Origin: Candidatus Campbelliibacteriota bacterium
Lineage (GTDB): Bacteria; Patescibacteriota; Minisyncoccia; Phycocordibacterales; CSBR16-193
DNA length: 6,813 bases
Direction: 5' to 3'
Assembly (NCBI GenBank): GCA_007129455.1
Contig: SKVL01000029.1
Span: 1-6,813, forward strand
Below are positions 1-5,355 of this stretch, in pieces (position 1 is the first letter of the stretch; every line of letters starts with the position of its first letter). The notes beneath the pieces were generated by a model, which saw nothing but the letters and a program-made list of their open reading frames with translations, had not been told where the DNA came from and did not search any database. The position numbers were made by a program, and so were the translations under genes.

Positions 1-28
1 ACGAAAAAAAGAAGTTAACAAAAGTAAA

Positions 29-745
29 ATGTCTAACAAAACAGAAGCAAAATTGGACATTCTCACGAAACACCGGCACCTCTTGGTGCGGGTGTTCGTG
101 GGTTTGTACATCACCGCGGCAATCCTTCTGGTGTGGCTTACCGTTATCCTGTCAGTACCGGAAGGGATCGATGAGAAAGGTCAACTTGCGACCGCCGGAG
201 TTAGCTTTGAAGCCCCGCAAGAGCAAGCCGTTTCGGAAAACGAAGTTCTGTCTCTGTCTCCGTCGGAACCTGTGCTTTTAAGAGTTCCTTCCGTCAATTT
301 GGTTGCGGAGTTCGAAAATCCTCTGGGTTTGAATGAAGACGGAACAGTGCAAGTTCCCGAAAGCTTTAACAAGGTCGCCCGGTACAAGTATACGCCGACA
401 CCGGGTGAGACAGGACCATCTGTCATACTGGGTCACGTCGACTCTCTTGACGGTCCGGCCGTTTTCCATCCCTTGATACAGATACGTAAAGGAGAGATTA
501 TAGAGATCACTCGTGAAGACGGGACGATTGTAATCTTCGAGGTCTATGAAACTGAAGTGGTCAAACAAGACAACTTTCCAAACACCAAAGTGTACGAATC
601 GGTTCCGAATGCGGAGATACGCCTCATAACATGCACCGGCGTCTACGACAGGAACATCAGACGGTACAGTCACAATCTGATCGTCTACGGAGAATTTAAA
701 CAAATCGAGATCCCCAGAAACTCCATAAAAGATATCGAAGCCTAA
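29..745 (+). CDS. Class F-type sortase, membrane-anchored transpeptidase
   Basis: Sortases are cysteine transpeptidases that cleave a sorting signal on exported proteins and join them to the cell wall or to another acceptor. A basic N-terminus precedes one membrane segment (about residues 18-43), then a linker and the sortase beta-barrel (about 82-225). The catalytic His is H136 in GHVDS and the catalytic Cys is C202 in LITCTG. The stretch HVDS...GPAVFHPL resembles class F sortases. The Arg of the triad is less obvious: class A enzymes carry it just before the last strand, but here that strand reads HNLIVYG, leaving R211 or R212 as candidates. The 238-aa length is normal. ATG at 29 sits right before the anchor, but the frame stays open to the window edge, so an upstream start cannot be excluded. 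No LPXTG-like substrate is encoded here, so its target is unknown. Family call is firm; subclass is inferred. Confidence 0.9.
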   Translation: MSNKTEAKLDILTKHRHLLVRVFVGLYITAAILLVWLTVILSVPEGIDEKGQLATAGVSFEAPQEQAVSENEVLSLSPSEPVLLRVPSVNLVAEFENPLGLNEDGTVQVPESFNKVARYKYTPTPGETGPSVILGHVDSLDGPAVFHPLIQIRKGEIIEITREDGTIVIFEVYETEVVKQDNFPNTKVYESVPNAEIRLITCTGVYDRNIRRYSHNLIVYGEFKQIEIPRNSIKDIEA

Positions 746-768
746 AGCATGAGTTCGAAAACAATACT

Positions 769-803
769 CAAACGGCCGAGCCCCACGGGGTCTCGGCCGT
801 TTG
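769..803 (+). terminator. GC-rich hairpin, probable intrinsic terminator after the sortase gene
   Basis: Bases 769-780 (CAAACGGCCGAG) pair perfectly with 792-803 over 12 bp. The loop CCCCACGGGGT can add about three more C-G pairs. It begins 24 bases after the sortase stop and lies upstream of the next promoter, where a terminator is expected. The following tract (TCTTTCC) is only moderately U-rich, so release may be inefficient. Confidence 0.7.
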
Positions 804-824
804 TCTTTCCAGCGGATTCTTGTG

Positions 825-853
825 TTAAAAAACGATAAAAAAGGTGATATAAT
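825..853 (+). promoter_or_regulatory. Promoter of the CAP-domain gene, extended -10
   Basis: A perfect TATAAT lies at 848-853, preceded by TGA (845-847), giving the extended -10 form TGnTATAAT. A weak -35 candidate, TTAAAA at 825-830, is spaced by 17 bases. Transcription would start near 860, only about 3 bases before the ATG at 863, so the mRNA would be nearly leaderless. AAGGTGAT at 841-848 resembles a Shine-Dalgarno site but overlaps the -10 and would not be transcribed from this promoter. Confidence 0.65.
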
Positions 854-862
854 TTAAAGATA

Positions 863-1912
863 ATGAAGCGATTCAAGCTTTACATTAAAAACTTTTTTGA
901 TAAAAACGATCTGCATCCGCTTCAAAAAGCTGGACTTTTGGGCTTGTTCTTTTTGGTCGGAATGTCGGCACTTTCCGGAGAAGTCGGACAGAATCTTCAA
1001 AAATATACAGATTACATACTTTCGGCGATACTTCCGGGTACGGTTGTTGAGCTAACCAACGTGGAAAGAGAGCAAAGTGGTCTCCATAATCTCTCACGAT
1101 GTTCCGTACTCGATGAAGCGGCACGCCTGAAGGCCGAGCACATGAGAGATAATGAATACTTCTCTCACTTCAGTCCCGGAGACAACGTCTCACCTTGGCA
1201 CTGGTTCAAAGTGGCCGGATACGACTACATCCACGCGGGCGAGAATCTGGCCATCTATTTCAATAACTCCGAAGAGGTTGTCCGGGCATGGATGGAATCC
1301 CCTCTTCACCGAGACAACATTTTAAAGAAAAACTATACGGAGATAGGAGTCGCAGCGGTTGAAGGTGTATACAAGGGATACCGAACCGTATACGTGGTGC
1401 AACTTTTCGGAACCCCGATGAGTACCGTCCTTCCTTCCGATCCTGGACCGGAGCCTGCTCCCGTCTTGGCAATGGAAACCGAACGAGATGAACCTAATAT
1501 CCTCGGAGAAGAAACGGTTCAAGAAAGTGTTACGGAAGAAGTCATTCCAAGTACTGAAAAGCCAGAGCAACATGAGCAAGAAGAGATGATCCGAATTAAC
1601 ACGGTACCCGCCGGCGACGGCTTTGCGTATGTGTCGGGGCATTTTGCAACAACCACCCCCCTTCTGCCGGCGATAGTCGGAGAGATGTATCCGCAGAAAG
1701 ACCCCCTTCCGACAGAGGAAGAGTCCACATCAAGCAACGGCTGGTTGCATCTCTCTTATTTGATCACGGCCCTCTTTGTCGGTCTCTCCTTTTTCTCATC
1801 CGTCTTACTGTCCGTCTTGAGCCAAACTTATATACAAACGATATACGGCACTTTCCTCTTTACGCTCTTCATTTTGAGTGTCTACACTCACTTTCAATAC
1901 GTACTCGGCTAA
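863..1912 (+). CDS. CAP-domain (SCP/PR1-like) surface protein with membrane anchors at both ends
   Basis: The protein has an N-terminal membrane segment (about residues 22-38), a CAP/SCP domain (about 62-188), a Pro/Glu-rich linker (about 193-295) and two C-terminal membrane segments (about 298-321 and 330-347). The CAP fold is shown by its conserved cavity residues: H102 in YFSHFSP, E127 in AGENLA, and H149 in SPLHRDNIL, followed by NYTEIGVA with E160 and the closing strand YVVQLFG. Bacterial CAP proteins of the YkwD type are exported, but their biochemical activity is mostly unknown, so no reaction is assigned. The N-terminal part with a short HPLQKAG stretch before the first anchor resembles CAP proteins common in Patescibacteria (from memory). 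It has its own promoter and stands between a sortase and a hydrogenase operon with no clear functional link to either. It has no C-terminal sorting motif, so it is probably not a substrate of the neighbouring sortase. Confidence 0.88.
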   Translation: MKRFKLYIKNFFDKNDLHPLQKAGLLGLFFLVGMSALSGEVGQNLQKYTDYILSAILPGTVVELTNVEREQSGLHNLSRCSVLDEAARLKAEHMRDNEYFSHFSPGDNVSPWHWFKVAGYDYIHAGENLAIYFNNSEEVVRAWMESPLHRDNILKKNYTEIGVAAVEGVYKGYRTVYVVQLFGTPMSTVLPSDPGPEPAPVLAMETERDEPNILGEETVQESVTEEVIPSTEKPEQHEQEEMIRINTVPAGDGFAYVSGHFATTTPLLPAIVGEMYPQKDPLPTEEESTSSNGWLHLSYLITALFVGLSFFSSVLLSVLSQTYIQTIYGTFLFTLFILSVYTHFQYVLG

Positions 1913-2000
1913 GCTAAAGAAAAAATATTTCCATTTTCTAAAATTTCACTTCAGAGATGATAACCAAAAAATACAAAAGGTAAAAATCCACTTATTAGTT

Positions 2001-2031
2001 TTGTAACTTTTTTGTTTTTTTTTGATATAAT
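2001..2031 (+). promoter_or_regulatory. Promoter of the hydrogenase operon, extended -10
   Basis: TATAAT at 2026-2031 is preceded by TGA (2023-2025), forming the same nine bases TGATATAAT seen before the CAP gene. The best -35 candidate is TTGTAA at 2001-2006 with a long 19-base spacer made almost entirely of T (T6-G-T9). Transcription would start near 2038, leaving a leader of about 20 bases before the ATG at 2059. No operator-like inverted repeat is evident around it. Confidence 0.65.
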
Positions 2032-2058
2032 GCTTGGATAAGAGTTTGTACTTGAAAT

Positions 2059-3060
2059 ATGAACGATGACATTGTTGAGAAAATAGAGCAAGCCGGCCTA
2101 ATTGGTAGAGGTGGCGCGGGATATCCTACCGCAAAAAAATGGAGGGACATAAAGTCGGTCCAAAGTGACAAGAAATATGTCATATGTAATGCCAGCGAGG
2201 GAGAGATCGGACTTTTCAAAGACATCCATATTCTGGAGAACCATCCGGAAGAGGTGGTTCACGGAATGGAGCTGGCGCTTGATTATTTGGAAACCAACAA
2301 AGCATTTTTTAATATAAACAGGAACTACTACGAGAAAATCGGGCCGATGTTGAGAGAGGTTGTCCAACACCATAACTATCACAACCACGACTTTCAATTC
2401 TTCATCGAAGAGCCCAGCTACATCGGAGGAGAGGAAACGGCTCTTTTGAACGCCATAGAGGGGAAAAGAACCGAGCCGAGGCAAAAGCCTCCCTTCCCAT
2501 CCGTTTTCGGTCTTTTCGGACGACCCACCCTTATAAACAACGTTGAGACGTTCTTCAATGTCGCACTGGTTGATAAGAATGAATACAAAGGAGATAGATT
2601 CTACTGCATCTCTGGTCCAGTGAACAGTCCCGGGGTCTATCACCTGCCTGCGGACTGGGATATTGCGAAGGTTCTGAGAGAGACCGGTAACTATCCGGAT
2701 TTTGAATTCTTCGTTCAGTTGGGCGGAAGCGCCTCGGGTCTTGTCTTCAATCAAGAACAAGCGAACACTCAAAAGATGGTTGGCGCCGGTGGTCTGGAGA
2801 TCTACCCCAAAGACACCGCTCCGAAGGATCTCCTTTTGCGCTGGCTCTATTTCTACCAAAGAGAAAGCTGCGGTAAATGTGCACCCTGTCGCATGGGCAC
2901 TTACGCTCTCAAAGAGATAATCGAGGAGTCGACGGAGATTCCTTGGGATGAGATCTTCAAGGTACTGGAAGTGACCAAGGAAACCTCTTTCTGCGGTCTG
3001 GGTAAATCGGTAAATGAGCCTATTGAGTCGTATTATTCAAACGTCATAAAAGAACAATGA
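2059..3060 (+). CDS. Short NuoF/HydB-like flavin and iron-sulfur subunit of an [FeFe] hydrogenase
   Basis: This is the 51-kDa (NuoF/HoxF/HydB) family, whose members bind FMN and NAD(P)H and pass electrons to iron-sulfur clusters. Visible motifs are the Gly-rich loop GRGGAGYPTAKKW (16-28), NASEGE (44-49), YIGGEETALLNAIEGKR (121-137), PTLINNVET (156-164), and the [4Fe-4S] site SCGKCAPC with C271, C274 and C277 plus C312 in SFCGLG. At 333 aa it is far shorter than bifurcating HydB (about 600 aa): it starts only 15 residues before the Gly-rich loop, lacking the N-terminal thioredoxin-like [2Fe-2S] domain, and ends after the N3-type cluster with no C-terminal ferredoxin domain. The usual NADEGEPG is replaced by NASEGEIG. 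Its stop shares ATGA with the hydA start, which supports a HydA-partner role. The electron carrier (NADH, NADPH or other) is not settled by sequence. No clear Shine-Dalgarno site precedes the ATG. Confidence 0.88.
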   Translation: MNDDIVEKIEQAGLIGRGGAGYPTAKKWRDIKSVQSDKKYVICNASEGEIGLFKDIHILENHPEEVVHGMELALDYLETNKAFFNINRNYYEKIGPMLREVVQHHNYHNHDFQFFIEEPSYIGGEETALLNAIEGKRTEPRQKPPFPSVFGLFGRPTLINNVETFFNVALVDKNEYKGDRFYCISGPVNSPGVYHLPADWDIAKVLRETGNYPDFEFFVQLGGSASGLVFNQEQANTQKMVGAGGLEIYPKDTAPKDLLLRWLYFYQRESCGKCAPCRMGTYALKEIIEESTEIPWDEIFKVLEVTKETSFCGLGKSVNEPIESYYSNVIKEQ

Positions 3061-4763
3061 GTGAGATAAACTTCAAAATAGATAACATTCCCCACTCCGC
3101 CAACCCGGACGAGAGTGTGTTGCAAATTGCTTTAAGGGAAGGCGTGGATATCCCCCACTTCTGCCATCATGACGATCTCCCGACCGAAGCGAGATGCAGA
3201 ACCTGCTTGGTGGAAGTCGAAGGAAAGGTTGTCACCTCTTGCAACCTGAAACCCGCCGAAGGAATGGATGTCTTTACCGACACCCCCCGAGTCAAAGAGA
3301 TGCGCCTTCGAAACATGGAACTTCTTTTGGCCGGCCACAGAGAGGACTGCCCCAAATGTCAAAAGGGACTCCACTGTAGAGTCTCGGTGTTAATGGACAG
3401 ATATGGAGTCTCGGGTATAAAATACAAAAGCCCCAAAGCTGATGCTCATCTCCACAAGATGTGCCAGGCGGCGGAGATAGATCCTCAGCTTTGTATCGCT
3501 TGTAATAAGTGTGTCGAGATATGCGAAAAAACCGGCTCAAACTTTCTTGAGATGAAAGGCAAAAATGCCCAAACCCACGCCGCGCCGACCGACAGAACAA
3601 CAATCGACTGCATATACTGCGGACAGTGCACTGTTCACTGCCCCGTCGGAGCGGTTCGTGAACAAAACGAGATAGAGCCAGTTGAGAGAGCCTTGGATGA
3701 CCCCGACAAAATCGTCATCGCCCAGATGGCGCCGTCGGTGAGAGTCAGTATCGGCGAAGAGTTCGGGATGCCGGTCGGAACCGACTCGACCGGACAAGCC
3801 TTCACCGCCTTCAGAGAACTCGGTTTTGACAAGGTCTTTGATGTAAATATGGGGGCCGACATAACAACGATAGTTGAGGCCGGCGAGTTAATTGAAAGGA
3901 TCAAAGAGAACAAGAATCTGCCGATGTTTACCTCCTGCTGTCCGGCATGGGTCAAGCATATGGAGTTCTACCACCCCGATCTTCTACCTCACTTGACCAC
4001 TTCTCGCTCCCCGCAGATACACGCGGGCGCCGCATACAAAACCTGGTGGGCCAAGAAAGAGAACATCGATCCCAAGAACATCGTCGTTGTCTCTTTCATG
4101 CCCTGCACTTCCAAAAAGTACGAGGCTCGTCACAGAAAACTCAATGTGAACGACTTAAGACCGGTAGATTATGTCCTAACCACCCGAGAATGGGCGGTTC
4201 TTCTTAAAAAACGCGGCATCAATCTGCCGGAACTTGAGCCGAGTGAACCAGACTCTTTGGGTCTGTACTCGGGAGCAGCCGCCATATACGGAGCTTCCGG
4301 CGGAGTGATGGAGTCCGCCCTAAGAACCGCCTACTTCGAGCTGACCGGAGAGGAGCTGGAGAAAGTAGAGTTCGAGGCCGTCCGAGGTGTGGAAGGATTC
4401 AAGAAAGCCGAAATCAAGATCGGAGACAGAGTGATCAAGGTGGCCGTAATCGCAACCGCCAAAAATATGAATAAAATAATTGCTGAAATAACGGCCGACA
4501 AAAGCGCCTACGACTATGTCGAAGTGATGGCCTGCCCCGGAGGATGCATCGGTGGAGGAGGTCAACCTGTTCCGACGACAATGGAAATCGTCAAAAAGAG
4601 AACAGAAGCATTATATAATATAGACTCGAGCATGGAACTCCGTAAGGCCCATCTTAATCCGGTGGTCAGAGACTTTTTTGATAACTACGTAAGCAAGCTC
4701 TCCGAAGAAGAACGCAAAAGTATTTTGGAGACACATTATTCACATAAAAATAGATATGAGTAA
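3057..4763 (+). CDS. hydA: [FeFe] hydrogenase catalytic subunit, group A, with four accessory clusters
   Basis: The enzyme catalyses reversible reduction of protons to H2. Domains in order: a [2Fe-2S] ferredoxin domain (C36, C47, C50, C62); a His-ligated [4Fe-4S] site (H94, C98, C101, C107); two [4Fe-4S] sites (C146, C149, C152, C156 and C185, C188, C191, C195); the H-cluster domain (about 215-510); and the C-terminal small-subunit domain (about 515-560, ending ILETHY where relatives have LLHTHY). All three H-cluster signatures are intact: FTSCCPAW (C294 proton-relay Cys, C295 ligand), MPCTSKKYE (C350, K353, E356) and EVMACPGGCIGGGGQP (C493, C497). By alignment from memory to Clostridium CpI, relay residues E274, E277 and R281 are kept and the Ser is Thr (T314). 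At 568 aa it matches CpI (574) and lacks the extra C-terminal [2Fe-2S] domain of Thermotoga HydA. It overlaps the gene upstream by 4 bases and the one downstream by 8. It should be soluble and cytoplasmic, and needs HydEFG maturases, which are not in this window. Confidence 0.97.
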   Translation: MSEINFKIDNIPHSANPDESVLQIALREGVDIPHFCHHDDLPTEARCRTCLVEVEGKVVTSCNLKPAEGMDVFTDTPRVKEMRLRNMELLLAGHREDCPKCQKGLHCRVSVLMDRYGVSGIKYKSPKADAHLHKMCQAAEIDPQLCIACNKCVEICEKTGSNFLEMKGKNAQTHAAPTDRTTIDCIYCGQCTVHCPVGAVREQNEIEPVERALDDPDKIVIAQMAPSVRVSIGEEFGMPVGTDSTGQAFTAFRELGFDKVFDVNMGADITTIVEAGELIERIKENKNLPMFTSCCPAWVKHMEFYHPDLLPHLTTSRSPQIHAGAAYKTWWAKKENIDPKNIVVVSFMPCTSKKYEARHRKLNVNDLRPVDYVLTTREWAVLLKKRGINLPELEPSEPDSLGLYSGAAAIYGASGGVMESALRTAYFELTGEELEKVEFEAVRGVEGFKKAEIKIGDRVIKVAVIATAKNMNKIIAEITADKSAYDYVEVMACPGGCIGGGGQPVPTTMEIVKKRTEALYNIDSSMELRKAHLNPVVRDFFDNYVSKLSEEERKSILETHYSHKNRYE

Positions 4764-5304
4764 AAATATGAACACAAGATCAAAAGCCTTAGGTGTGTTT
4801 GACAGTTTAATATCCCGAGAAAAGACCCTAACCTTTTCCGTCTTGGCTGTCCTTGTTCTGTATCTGCCTACGGTAATATCTTCACAGATCATTACCGGCA
4901 CACTAGTCAATATGACTTTGATACTTGCAACTCTCCTCATCGGCCCTTACGTGGCGATAGTTTTGGGATTAATGCCGAGCGGACTGGCTCTTCTTTCCGG
5001 CCTTCTGCCTTTACCACTGGCGCCGATGATCCCTTTTATAATTATCGGAAACATCATTTTGATCGGAGTCTATCACTATCTGGGAGAGAAGAACTTCATC
5101 GCGTCGATCTTCACCGCCGCCTTTTTGAAGTTCCTTTTCCTTTTCAGCACCGGCTACATCCTCGGCGCAATGCTCTTAAACAGTGAGCAAGCTTCCGTCA
5201 TGATCGCTTCGGTGTTCGGATGGACTCAGCTTTTGACCGCTATTTTGGGAGGTTTTTCGGCATTTTTGGTTCTATCCATCTTAAGAAAGGTCCGTCGCCG
5301 ATAA
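4756..5304 (+). CDS. Hydrogenase-linked integral membrane protein, ECF-transporter S-component-like
   Basis: A 182-aa, very hydrophobic protein with a basic N-terminus (about residues 1-23) and C-terminus (RKVRRR). Five to six membrane segments are visible, roughly at 24-44, 47-72, 74-90, 91-109, 113-136 and 146-175. The size and the pattern of a Gly/Pro-rich hairpin (GPYVAIVLGLMPSG) followed by PFIIIGNIILIGVYHYL resemble S-components of energy-coupling-factor transporters, which bind vitamins or metals. The family call is from general pattern only, and no ligand-binding motif is recognised. The start ATG at 4756 lies inside the hydA end (ATGAGTAA, 8-base overlap), so it is probably translated by reinitiation. 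A second ATG at 4768 would remove the overlap. Small membrane proteins of this kind are seen beside [FeFe] hydrogenase genes in some fermenters (from memory, sometimes labelled HymD or 'iron hydrogenase'). It carries no Cys-rich cluster motif and is not itself a hydrogenase. Confidence 0.65.
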   Translation: MSKNMNTRSKALGVFDSLISREKTLTFSVLAVLVLYLPTVISSQIITGTLVNMTLILATLLIGPYVAIVLGLMPSGLALLSGLLPLPLAPMIPFIIIGNIILIGVYHYLGEKNFIASIFTAAFLKFLFLFSTGYILGAMLLNSEQASVMIASVFGWTQLLTAILGGFSAFLVLSILRKVRRR

Positions 5305-5318
5305 AACTTCTTTCTTTG

Positions 5319-5327
5319 TGATAAAAT
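5319..5327 (+). promoter_or_regulatory. Extended -10 promoter of the serpin gene
   Basis: TGATAAAAT at 5319-5327 matches the extended -10 form TGnTAAAAT and differs by one base from the TGATATAAT before the CAP and hydrogenase genes. No good -35 is seen 16-18 bases upstream, which extended -10 promoters tolerate. Transcription would start near 5334, giving a leader of about 22 bases. It lies in the 51-base gap after the membrane-protein gene; readthrough from the hydrogenase operon is also possible because no terminator is seen there. Confidence 0.5.
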
Positions 5328-5355
5328 GGCTCTATAGAAATTAAAGATCAAATAT

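Noticed and set aside
769..803. The palindromic hairpin as an operator or riboswitch
   Set aside because: It lies between a stop codon and the next promoter, and its simple perfect stem with a tiny loop fits a terminator better than a ligand-binding RNA.
1913..2024. T-rich run (T6-G-T9) and a 4-bp AGTT/AACT hairpin at 1997-2008 as a terminator for the CAP gene
   Set aside because: The stem is only 4 AT-rich pairs, and the T run lies inside the spacer of the promoter. No stable hairpin was found in the gap.
2098..2859. A 253-codon open frame on the minus strand across the HydB-like gene
   Set aside because: It lies opposite a gene with clear family motifs, its translation shows no recognisable domain, and it has no promoter or start context. 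It is a shadow of the + strand gene.
3058..3060. UGA as a recoded Gly codon, as in some Patescibacteria
   Set aside because: The only UGA at a gene end is that of the HydB-like gene, where it is a sensible stop overlapping the hydA start. No in-frame UGA occurs inside any gene, and Gly uses ordinary GGN codons.
4756..5304. The membrane protein as a proton- or sodium-pumping hydrogenase subunit
   Set aside because: No charged residues are evident inside its helices and there is no likeness to Mrp or NuoH/L/M subunits; at 182 aa the ECF S-like pattern fits better.
854..5348. Shared TTAAAGAT at 854-861 and 5341-5348, upstream of the CAP and serpin starts
   Set aside because: An AT-rich 8-mer at different distances from the -10 and the ATG in the two places; chance in AT-rich leaders explains it.
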